Shown: positions 54,101 to 64,000 of the stretch, in pieces
Position numbering within the stretch: the stretch's first letter is position 1
Layout of the letters: every line of letters starts with the position of its first letter
Origin: Chionis minor
Lineage: Eukaryota > Chordata > Aves > Charadriiformes > Chionididae
Reading direction: 5' to 3'
DNA length: 64,000 nucleotides
Assembly: GCA_013398295.1 (NCBI GenBank)
Contig: VZSF01009844.1
Coordinates: forward strand, 87,525-151,524
Notes under the pieces: model-generated
The model's database searches: none
What the model was told of the DNA's origin: nothing
What the model saw: the letters and a program-made list of their open reading frames with translations, nothing else
Made by a program: the position numbers and the translations under genes

Positions 54101-57100
54101 TGAGCAGCCTCTGAGAAGCTCCGCAGGGCACGCGCGTTGCAGAGCACCCGCGGCCAGGCGCAGCCCCAGCAGGCACGGGCAGATGTGTGGGCTGTCACTG
54201 GTCTTCTGCCTGCGTTTCCAGTCTCAGGGGATGGTGCTGTCAGCAGCGTAGCTTTCCGGTGTGTCCCGGGTGGAAATGCAGCAAGGGAAGAACTGGATTG
54301 CGACCAGCCCCCGCATGAGGAAGCTTACTGAAGAAACCCAAAGTTGGTGCAGCTCTGAGGCTTCTGCCTGAGCGTGCTCCAGGGGCAGCTGTGTTTGTGA
54401 AACTGGGATGGTGATTGTGTCTAGCTGCAGTTTAATGGTAGGAGAGATCAACAGGGAGATCTGGTTTGGATCACACTCGGCTTGATCCCAGTTCCCGTGT
54501 TCCCAAAAGGCTGAGCAGTAGGGTGTCCCCCTCCCGGCGTGCCGGGGAGCTGGCCAAGCTGGGGGAGAGACGGTGTCGTAGCAAGAAAGTGGAATAGTGT
54601 TGAGGTTTCCATATGCTGATCACAGCGTGCATTTTTAGTGGTACATGGTTCTGGAGGAAGGAAGGAAAGGGAAGATAAAAATAAAGCTGCAGTCCTGTAT
54701 TTAGCTATAAACCACTTTAGGATTTTTTATTTTTTTTCAGTAGTATCTGAAGACTATGCAATAAACAAGCTTGTTCATGAATTTTTTATTTTATACCACT
54801 AGTGCTTTGAAGAAGTAGCCGGGTTGCTGTGGCTTTTCTATAGCTCAGAATCCTTATGTTTGGGCGGAGCGGAGGGTTGCAAATTCTCCGTGCCGATGTC
54901 AGGAGATCTGTGTGCAGCGCAGGAGCACTTTTTTCCAAGGCACTGATGTGCAACGTATCTTAAAGTCACTGTGTAATTGATAAAGACATCTTTATCAAAT
55001 AGGTGCATGCAGTATTTGTTTTACTGAGCCTTCATCCAGAATAAACAAGTGTGCCAAATTTTTAAAATTCTGAATGATTTCATATGGGAGAATAAGAGAG
55101 AATATATTAAAAATGTAGCTGCTACCGCGGATGGGAGAAGAAGCTCAGATGCAAATACGTAGCAGAAATCGTGTTTCCAGAGATACTGATATAATTGGAT
55201 TCTACTACCATTTCTGTTAAAAGAAGGGGTAAATATTTGCTTTGTTTCATGAATCTGACACATGATCTGGGGCCAAGAGGGATGGATTAACTGTGTTTTC
55301 AAAGAATCATGTGGAGTTTAAAAAAAAAACCACCCAAAACCAAAACCAAACCCCCAAAGCCCAGCATTTGACACCTGAGGAGGATGGTTGTGTGTAGCTA
55401 CGAGCGTCCTCGGCTTTCAGTGGATGCAGGGTAGTGGTGGAGCTGCCAGCCCGGAGCTCGGGCAGTGGGAGCTGTGGGCGGTGGAAACCAGGGCTCTGAG
55501 TAAAGGTGCCCTTTCCACATGGCAGTCGGTGTGTCCGTGGTTGTGCAGCCGTAACGCTCAGCGTTCCCTCCGGGAAAGGAAACAACGTGCTCCTCTAAAC
55601 AGGCTCTTAAGAAACAGAGATTGCTGTGTGTGACAGTCTCCTTCAACTGCAATTATAATTGCCCACGTTCGGAGTTAGGCACCTGGGTCCCCACTTTAAA
55701 GTGTGCATTATCATAAAAGAGTGGATGATTTTTAAAATGTATTTTTTTCTCTCCCTGAAAGTCCGGTTTTAGGATGCTGTCCTGGCCTCACAGCAATAAG
55801 AAATCTCAGCTGGGCTAGAACTTTGCTGGAGGTGGCCTGGAGAGAATATGCTTTTGGCATAATTTATCATTGTTAAGCTCTAAGAGGAAAGACTTAATTG
55901 TGGCTTTTCCTGTGATTGGATTAATCTTGGATCTTCCTTCGCAATGTGAGCTGGAGATGGCCAGCTAACTTACGTGCTTCTATCAGTCGACCCACAGGGA
56001 GTCCTTGAGTTGACAGGAATTTGGCTTGACTTCTCTTAAAGACCAAGTTTTGGATCAATGTATATCATAGAATAACCTCCCTGATGGCCAAGGCCCTGCA
56101 CAGACGCGTTACCCAGCGCAGAGCCTCGGCTGCAGTGTGCATATGGCAGCTAAAAGCAATTGAAAAGCTCTGGGGGTATAGAATTAAGTGGCAAATAACA
56201 TCAGTGAAAATCATCCAAAGTGCTGAGAGCGTTGTCTTCTGGGGCTGTGTTCAGCAGAAATCTCGTATGCTGGTTGCTCTTCCAGAAACTCAGGCACAAC
56301 AGCTGGTCAGGACTCTGGAACCTGGTCACCTGGGAACTTATTTACAGGGGTTTGTGTTGTTAAAGGTAAAAGATGGTCTGAGGAGCCTCAGATCCTATCT
56401 CTGCAGCCAGCAGCAAACCCCCTAGATGTCTGCTTGTTGCCAGTTTAGTGTTTGGCTGTTTGAAGCTCTTCTGCCTGTATGTAGCTTATGCAGCATGTAC
56501 TGGAGGCAAAGCTGTGGGAAGGTGCTGGGAGTGGGTTGGAAAGGCTTTGGGTGAGACCCTTGGAGGTACATCTGACAGGAGTTGGAGCCTTTCAGCTATT
56601 TGCCTGCCTCGCACTCCAAAGTTAAACCTGAGGGACAAAGAATCAGCTCCCTGCAGAGGCACCACGTCTCCTTGTCCAAGCTCTCTCTGTCATTCCCACT
56701 TTCCACAAAGGGTCTATGAAATTGGAGTTCCTGTCGTGGCACAAATAAATTTCACTGATGAAGCAAGAACCCAAAGGATTAGGACCTGCGATCTTGCCGT
56801 GTGTGTCTGTACGCTGGCTTTACAGCCTTGAATGGCTTTGCTGCCTTGTGAAGGGAAGTTTCAGCTTAACCCGACCTATAATTAGTAGCTGTAGCTGACA
56901 TGGAAAGCAGTGTCATGCCCATGTTCTGGTGTGTAAAAGTGGTTTGAAAAAGGAGACCAAGGAAAAGCTCTTAACCCTCTGAAGTGGTAGTTTGAGAGCT
57001 GGTTGAGTTTCATCTCTTTTCCGCGCGGCAGGGCAGGCTGCGCGTCGCTGGCCGTGCACAGCTCTTTGTCTGAGCAATCACCTTGGGTCTCTCCCAGCCA

Positions 57101-57480
57101 TTGCGATCCCCCCCTCCCTGATCAGAGACAGGAGCACGCCAAGGGATGGGTGATATATCCTCCCGGCCACGACACTTGGCAGCTGGACAGATGACTGACT
57201 CATCAGTGTTCGTGGTTTCTCATTTAATACTGGGGCTGTTCAGATGATTTAAGTGCCGGCAGCCCAGAGGGGAGGTTATGCTTCTGCTTGCGGCACGGTT
57301 GTGGAGCCATCGCCTTGTCTGCCTCCCATCCATACTTTTCTTTGCGGGGGGAGGCTGGGGGTGGATCTGTGTTCGGTTGTCAGCTGTAGATCTATCTTGC
57401 AAGCGGTTTTATTTCCTCCTGGCGACTGAGCTTTTCCATTGGCTCCTCTTGCTCTCCGTCGTTTGCCTGCTGAGGAGCAA
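48131..57480. other. Noncoding interval; no exon recognised
   Basis: About 9 kb with no gene I can support. Homopolymer tracts occur at 48473-48487 (T) and 54730-54737, and an A/C-rich tract at 55320-55360. A 113-codon open frame at 56084-56425 has no recognisable domain. Confidence 0.45.
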
Positions 57481-57687
57481 ATGTCCTGTGCGGAGCGCTG
57501 CCCTGCGCGGCGGGCGGCGGGGCGCTCTGGGGGGCTGCGCTCCGCACCCAGCCCACCCTGCCGGCCCCTGGCCTGAGGCCGGCAGAGCCCCTCGCCACCC
57601 ATGCCACCGCGGGGAGCGCTCTGCAGGGGGGCCACCGTCGCCTGCCCCGCAATGTAATCGCGGCCGGCGGGCTGCCAGCCTCTCCCG
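57481..57687. other. CpG-rich flank left of the second assembly gap
   Basis: GC- and CpG-rich sequence begins abruptly around 57480 and runs into the N run. Together with 57876-58300 on the other side it forms one CpG island of about 0.8 kb interrupted by the gap, which could be the promoter and first exon of an unseen gene. Confidence 0.5.
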
Positions 57688-57875
57688 NNNNNNNNNNNNN
57701 NNNNNNNNNNNNNNNNNNNNNNNNNNNNNNNNNNNNNNNNNNNNNNNNNNNNNNNNNNNNNNNNNNNNNNNNNNNNNNNNNNNNNNNNNNNNNNNNNNNN
57801 NNNNNNNNNNNNNNNNNNNNNNNNNNNNNNNNNNNNNNNNNNNNNNNNNNNNNNNNNNNNNNNNNNNNNNNNNNN
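57688..57875. other. Assembly gap (188 N)
   Basis: A run of N inside a CpG-rich island. Confidence 0.99.
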
Positions 57876-58300
57876 ACACACTCCGGGAGGAGGGGAGGGA
57901 GGGGGGGACACGTACCGGGGACGCACACTCCCTGGGGCTCGGGCGGGGGACACATACCTGGGGCGGGGGACACATGCCTGGGGCGGGGGACACACACTTG
58001 GGACCCCCGCGGACCCCCGCGCTCCGGGATACACACGCAGCGGTGGGGAAGGGGGGGGCGCGGAGCTCTCCGCGGTGCTGAAGCGCGACCGACGCGGAGC
58101 TCTCCGCGGTGCTGACGGCCGCTGTCCGTGGCGGCGGGCGCTGGGATGCGGGAGGATGTCGGAGCCCGCGCACAGTGGGATGGGCTCGCGGGAGCCAGCG
58201 CTCACGCCCGGGCAGGGGGCACTGGGACGTGTGTGGGTGCGCTGGGGACGGAGGCCACGGGGATGTGTGTGGGAATGCCGCGGGCAGTAGGCACTGGGAA
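57876..58300. repeat. CpG island with short tandem repeats and twin hairpin units
   Basis: Adjacent to the gap are about three imperfect copies of a 20-base unit of the form GGCGGGGGACACATACCTGG (about 57940-58000). Then CGCGGAGCTCTCCGCGGTG is present twice, at 58059 and 58093, 34 bases apart. Each copy contains a perfect 7-base inverted repeat (CGCGGAG / CTCCGCG) around CT. Confidence 0.7.
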
Positions 58301-60779
58301 TGTGTGCATGTTTCAGGGCTGGTGGGCATGCTGGAGCTGCTGGACATTGGGAGTTTTGGGTATACTGGGCCAGCAGACGTCGAGATGTGTGGGTATTCTG
58401 GGCAGCTTGCTGTGTCTGGGAGTGCCATTAGGGCTTGGCAGGGAGGAAAAGGGACCACTGCCTGGGAGATGCATGGGATACAGTTGATGAGGTGAGGGGC
58501 TGCTGAAACTCCCTGTTAAGCCATGTGCAGAGTTTGGGCTGAGCGCATGCAAATAAATACATTTATTTAGGAGGTAAGGCTCCTCCAGGCTGTTCTCAGA
58601 GGCTGTCTTTGCAACAGGGGATGCTGATAGGAGCAGAGTAACTCTAAAGAGCTGCTGTGGATGTGGCACAACTCTCCATTTCTTGGGCTGTCTGGAGAAA
58701 TGGCCTTTATGGGTTGCGCGCCAAGCCTGCTATTCCTGGCTGGCTGGCAGGGATCTATTACCAGGTGGAGTGAGCTAAAGCGAAAGGAGGAATGCCGTAA
58801 GTGGCGAGTGAATTCAATGAGCAGAGCAGTTAAATGAAGAGGAACAAGAACAACCCTCCCGTCAACTCTGTTCATGTCATAAAAGTCAAGGAGCTACAGT
58901 GCTAGTGGGGAGTCAGTAATATTGTCATCTTTCCCCACTAATTAATTGCATGATATAAACAGGGAGTGATGTAACTCTGGTTGAAAAAACCCTTCGATTG
59001 TTGGTGAGTTAGCCTTTGACTAGCTGCTGTGTATTTGGTACACCTGCATCAAGGCTTTTGTGCATCTGTGTTAAAAGGTAATTCATTTTTTAATGTGTTT
59101 AAGTATCATGCAATTAAAAAAAAAGGTGAATTTGACTTTGAGAATGTGAGGTTTACATATGTTCTAAATAAGCGTTCCTAACTTTTATAGCTGCGTAAGA
59201 ATTGATCTGTCTCAGAAATGAGTCTGTGATCCTCAGGATTTTAAAGCCCAGATTTCCTCAACAGGCACTTAAACATTAATATAGTTTTATGGCATAAGGT
59301 GAGTGGTTGATAAGAAATTCTTGCTGCAGAAAATGTCTGGATTTCAGAATGTTTATGGTATAGTTCATTTGGATAAGTCTGAAGTTTAGAGTTTTAATAG
59401 TTCTCTTATTTAAGCATTTGAATGGGTCTGAAATACAGAAGATGGCAATTGCAGATTGAGTTTTTTCTGCATTCTGATACACCCCTTAGCCTTCATTTTC
59501 TTCTTGATGTGAGAGTTTCTGATTCAGAATCTCTCTTTAATTTTAGCGTGGAGGTGCTCTGGATTATTTTGTTCCTTTCATTAGCCTCGTTTCTCAAGAT
59601 ATCTGGCTTTATGTGCTGCTGTCCTTTGTTGTTTGACTTTCCCCTTCGTCTAGAAAATATTGAAAACTTCACAGTGTGTTTGGGAACGCAAATCTACGAG
59701 CACACGTTTGCTATTCACATGTGGTCCTCCTGGCTTCATGGGTGTTGAGGTGAGCCACTGCCGTAGGCTGTTGGAAATGTTGCTGTTAGGCCTCAGTTTC
59801 AGCCCAAGTCATTAATGATCCTGGGACCTTATAGATGAAGCAAGCTTGCTGGAGTAATTATGACTCGCAGATTAGTCTATTCCAAACCAACTGAATAAGG
59901 AGCTGATTTAGGCTAGGGGAAGAAAAGCCGAAAGCCTTTTTGGCTTTGCTGTGCTTATAAATACTAAGCAGCTCAGAGATATGCTTTGAAGTGCTTTGTT
60001 ACAGCACTGACAAGAAAGCGCTGGGGAAAATTCCCCCACGTAAACAGTATGGGGAACTGTGAATGGTAAAATAGAGCTCGTTGGACTTACAGACGTAGCA
60101 CTGAAGGAAAACATCCATAGCATGAAATAGCTCATTTATTTAGAAAAGAAATGCTAAAATCATTAGCATCTCAAATATCTGCTCTTGAAAAACTCCCCTA
60201 GATGTGCTGATGAAAGTGAGGAGGTTTTTAGGGTGGGCAGAAGACCAAAAGGATGGGAGGCTGTAGAGGGGTCTCGGGCAATTAGAACCATTTCTGTTAG
60301 AGATGTATTAATCCATCCTCATCACAGAGGATGCTGAGAAGACACCAACACTGGACTGAGCTAAGAGAATGAGGTAATGCTGGAGCTCGAGGAGACGAGA
60401 GCTTGCTGGAACAAGTGGATAATTAGAGATCTGTGGTATAGCAGGAGGAGAGAGTGTGTGCAGATAACCCACAGAACTGAAAGAACTAATCAGTGAATAT
60501 GAGGTGCAAGAGGTAAAATAGGCTACTGCTAATTTACTTTTCTTTTTAGAACGTGAAAGGTGAAGACAGTCAGTCTAACAAAGTAGGGCTTACTCTTTGG
60601 CAGGTAGACTGATTGACACAAGAATTAAAATAATACTTTGAATGTTGTGTGGAGGATGGCAATAAAGCAGCCAGGAAGCAAATAGGAAAAGACCGACTAG
60701 AAGAGGAATGGGGGAGGTAAATGGATTTGTGCAACAGAGAGAGAAAAGCCTAATGACACGCAAATCTCGAATTGTCAAG
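58301..60779. other. Noncoding interval; no exon recognised
   Basis: AT content rises to the right of the CpG island. No exon, RNA gene or clear repeat was recognised. Confidence 0.4.
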
Positions 60780-61140
60780 TGGAAGTGCGCTTTCCAAGAT
60801 CATCTCATTCATCTTTGGAACTCGCTACCATAAGGCATCTGGAAGGCTTTGGGCTTAGCTGTATTTCAATGCAGGGCAACTGTACTTAAAAACCACGCTT
60901 GACATTTTTGCAAGGCAGGTCTTTAGGTTATAGAAATAGGATTAACTGTCATTCAGCTCTGAATTTCCAGAGGATACAAACTGCTGACTCAGGGCATAAA
61001 TCTGACTGATGGGGACTGGGAGGTAATTTCTCCTTTGGGGAGAGAAGGCTCTCTTTGGGAACCTTGCAATTGCCTCAGCTGTCTGTCATAAGTCCTCTCT
61101 GGTTCAGAACTTTCTTTCCCTCTTTTTGGAAGGTTCTGTT
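60780..61140 (+). mobile_element. Ancient CR1/L3-like LINE remnant, 3' region
   Basis: The plus strand contains TTTGGAACTCGCTACCATAA near 60815, then AGGCATCTGGAAGGC, and near 60980-61090 CTGACTCAGGGCATAAATCT, GGGACTGGGAGGTAATTTCT and CTTGCAATTGCCT. This is the order of pieces found in the 3' part of old amniote CR1/L3-type LINEs. It is highly diverged, and the identification rests on remembered sequence order rather than an alignment. Confidence 0.5.
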
Positions 61141-64000
61141 AATATTAACGCTGGGAGAAAAAGCCATCTTTATTGCTCTCTTACAGCAGTGTTGCTTTTC
61201 TTATCTCGCTGATGTTTTGTTGTCGTGAAAATATTCAGAGGCACTGGGGTATAACAGGAAAGGCGGAGTTTAAGATGTTGAGCCTGTAACAAGAAGAAGG
61301 TGAAGAACTGAGGGCACGAATTCTGCTTGTGCCTGGCTGCCCTTTCACATGCTTGGCCCGTGACTCCTCTGGTTATGGGCATCCTCTCTGCAACGGTACC
61401 CTTGTGCATAGGAGCAAGGCCATGGGGCGCAGCTGGAAGGGAGAAGGAGCTGAATGCAGTGCCCCATCGGTGCTGCACGTCTGGGATCTGTAAGGAAGGC
61501 TTCTGGTCTAAAGTGGTACTGGTATTTGCTGATTAAAGGCAGCTGAGAAAGCACATCTGCTGAACTGATAAATATTGTTTTATACCACAGGCTGTGGCAT
61601 CCCTTTGATCTTTGCTGTCCTGACTATGGCAGTTTTTGATCTCCTGCATTCTCTTTTCTTGGGCAAGGCTGACAACTGGGATGGGGCATGTATAAAAAAA
61701 GCCCATAAATAAAATTAAGCTGTATCTCAGAGAAGTGCCATTAAGAGCTTATTCGTTGCCTAATTTAAATAGCCTGAATACTTTCCAGAAAATCGTTGTC
61801 AGAAGCCACAGTCCTATTTACAGTAGCAAGAAGTAATGCATGTCACTTTGATTAAGTGCAGTTTTCTGAGGCTAATTATCAGTAAAGAATCAGTTTGATG
61901 GATGAGGAAGTTTGGAAAAGCTGCTTGTGCAGAAGAATTCAGCAACATCTCTATTAAAGTTTTAACATCTCCTGTTTCAAATCAAAGATTTTTTTCAGAT
62001 GTTGCATAAGCAAGAAAAGAGAAGCTTTTAACAACTGGGGAAAATTCTTCAAAGTTTCTACTTTCAAGTTAGATAGATTTTGAAAACTTCTTTATCTGTT
62101 AGCTGTTGTCTGGTCTTTGTCTCTCAAATTTGTGTCCTGGTTTGAGGTGTCACTAAGCGGCGGCTCTAAATCATAGGTTGGATTATACTTGGCACAAGCA
62201 AACTGGAGTGGTGAAATAATAGGCTTGTAGGATCTCGTCCTTGCAGTTTTCATGCTAACACGCCCCAAGTGACTTCCTCATCACATGCATCATTACATTA
62301 ATGGATCCAAGCGGTTTTGTGTCCCTCTATTGTGTTCCTTGAATATGTCTGCGGCTGAATCCCCACTTCATTGCCGTTTGATTTAATGGGCAATTTCTCT
62401 CATTGTATTTGGAAGATGCAGATGCTAATTTGAAAATTCCAGTTTGTATCCAGAAGTGAGAGACATAAATTTATTTCTGTGATAATGAGGTAATGGCCAA
62501 TATTTTAGATTCTGTTCTGGACTGCAATGTCTGTTGAGGCTGTACCATCTGCGCTTGTGAAGGTTTGTACCTGGGTTTAGGAGATCCAGCTCTGATGCCT
62601 GCGTGCCACAAAATTCTTCTGGTGAAGGCTCTTCATCTCCCAGCACTTTGATCCCTTGTGAAAGCAGGATGAAGGTATTTATTACCAACAACCATTCCTC
62701 AATAAGAGTGTTAAGACCCAGCCTCCCACCAGCCCTGTGTGCAAAATCTCACACTGAGTGACTCGCTCTCAGTTGCGATGCCTGAGCCCAGCTCCAAACC
62801 AAGTAATAAATAACACTGGGGAAGATGGTGGGATCTGAAACAGAAATTTAGGAGGGCCCGTGTGACCACTTGAATTGAATTGTTTTTCCTCTGCTTTTGC
62901 CACCTGGCAAAGCAAAATCAAAACATTTATTAATTGGATTAAGCTGTTTTCCTGAGTCAACACTTTGTCACAAAGTTTGTGTCTGACAGTACGCGGGCAA
63001 GCGCCTGCCGCTGAGCGCTCAGCCAGCCTGCAGCCGTAACCCTGCTCCCGGTCGGAGCGATCGCTGTTCCCCGGGGGCTCCTGCTCCTGAGCCAGGCAGC
63101 ACAGCGGGTCGGGTGGGTGACACGGGCTGGGGTAGCTCTTTCCAAAGTAGGTGCCTGCAGCTCTGCTGTGTCAGCCGAGGCTGTGGACAAGACTGAATTC
63201 AGTCCCCTGGTACCATCTAAGTTGTTGGAGAAGCTGCCAGCCAGGAGCTCCAGAGGTTATGGGGGCAGACTGGGCGCACTGCCCTCCTCCGACGGCGCTG
63301 ATTCCTGCTCTCTGAACGACTGGGCCACCAGGCACCTGGCGTGGCTCTTCTGAAGCACGGCACCTTAGGTTTAGACTAGCGGAATTGATAGCGGTGTAGG
63401 GAAAAAACACCTGGGGCAGGGTGTCGGTGCCCTTAAACCTGCTGCCAGTCCCATTCACCACCTTATGTGGAAGAGTAACGAAGCAGCTCCACAGTCCTGG
63501 TTGGGTCCTCTCCAGTGAGGGTGGCTGCAGCAGGTCCTCTCCCTTAACAGAGCCAAAATCAACACGTGTTGCCACTGGATTCCTCAGCTTGGCTACAGGC
63601 GGGATGGTCAAGAGCGTGTTGGAAGTCTGGGACAGCTTTATAAAACAGATTTGGGCTTTCTTGTGTTTGTAGATTATTTTTTTTCTTTTAATGATAGATA
63701 GCATTCTTAATTGCGGATTGCTCTTTAAGTGATTCCGAAAGGCTGCAGTGATGATTACTAACGCAGTGTCTTAATTGATGTGCTGTTCGGAGTTTTTTAA
63801 ATGGATATTTCCTTGTAGCCACTGGTGTGCCTTTGAGTATTCATCTTAAGGCAGCAACCCCTGGACATCAGCAGGAATATTAGGAAAGTTATGAAAGTAA
63901 TAGAGTAAGAGAAGAAACGCACTTCTTTTATAATTATAACTATTATTTTTTCCTAAAGATGTCATTACTCTTTTCAGGGATATTGCTTTTACTGTCAGTA
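61141..64000. other. AT-rich noncoding interval to the window end; no exon recognised
   Basis: No protein-coding exon or RNA gene was recognised. The stretch 61700-62450 is AT-rich, contains several TAAT/ATTA cores and resembles the texture of conserved vertebrate noncoding elements, but that is an impression only. Confidence 0.4.

Noticed and set aside
56084..56425. A 113-codon plus-strand open frame
   Set aside because: No recognisable domain, no splice partner and no neighbour supporting it; its length is within chance for the local composition.
57276..58458. Frames of 200-350 codons spanning the second N run, Pro/Ser/Arg-rich
   Set aside because: They are artefacts of CpG-rich sequence and N. 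No signal peptide or known domain is visible, though a hidden first exon cannot be excluded.
62130..62165. GTGTCCTGGTTTGAGGTGTC resembles the start of an avian ERV LTR
   Set aside because: Only about 20 bases match the remembered pattern. No matching LTR end, TG...CA borders or internal region was seen.

Overview
The window is vertebrate nuclear DNA, almost certainly from a bird. Its genes have many short GT-AG introns, it has a typical CR1 LINE 3' end (the dominant avian retroposon) at about 20667-21050, and few other young repeats. Gene content and order match the human 9q33.2 neighbourhood (PHF19 - CUTALP - PSMD5 - B3GALT9), read in the opposite orientation. Two runs of N (42100-42754 and 57688-57875) are assembly gaps. 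I found no prokaryotic genes, CRISPR arrays, viral genes or toxin genes.

Layout. 1-816: GC-rich 5' flank of PHF19. 826-6379 (+): PHF19, 14 coding exons, 588 codons, a PRC2-accessory Polycomb-like protein; its 3' UTR probably runs to about 8965. 10637-19452 (-): a CUTA-like gene, six coding exons, 162 codons, tail to tail with PHF19. Its human positional counterpart, CUTALP, is a pseudogene, but here every splice site and the reading frame are intact. 20667-21050: CR1. 21480-22080: CpG-island promoter of PSMD5. 21900-28149 (+): PSMD5, ten coding exons, 504 codons, a 26S proteasome assembly chaperone. 31380-32498 (-): B3GALT9, a single-coding-exon beta-1,3-glycosyltransferase, tail to tail with PSMD5. 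32520-64000: about 31 kb in which I recognise no protein-coding exon. It holds two GC islands that abut the assembly gaps, a 300-base purine tract, small tandem repeats and two ancient CR1/L3-like LINE remnants.

The four genes do not form one pathway. PHF19 acts in chromatin, PSMD5 in proteasome assembly, B3GALT9 in Golgi glycosylation, and the role of CUTA proteins is poorly defined. They are neighbours by conserved synteny. I joined exons by hand, checking donor and acceptor dinucleotides, codon phase and agreement with remembered mammalian family members. No alignment or expression data were available.

The most interesting points are the intact CUTA-like gene with a Cys-to-Tyr change in its signature motif, a perfectly tandem-duplicated splice donor in the first coding exon of PHF19, an overlapping upstream reading frame and RFX-like inverted repeat in the PSMD5 promoter, and the absence of recognisable FBXW2 and MEGF9 exons where mammalian synteny predicts them. 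I did not find a convincing new multi-gene system.
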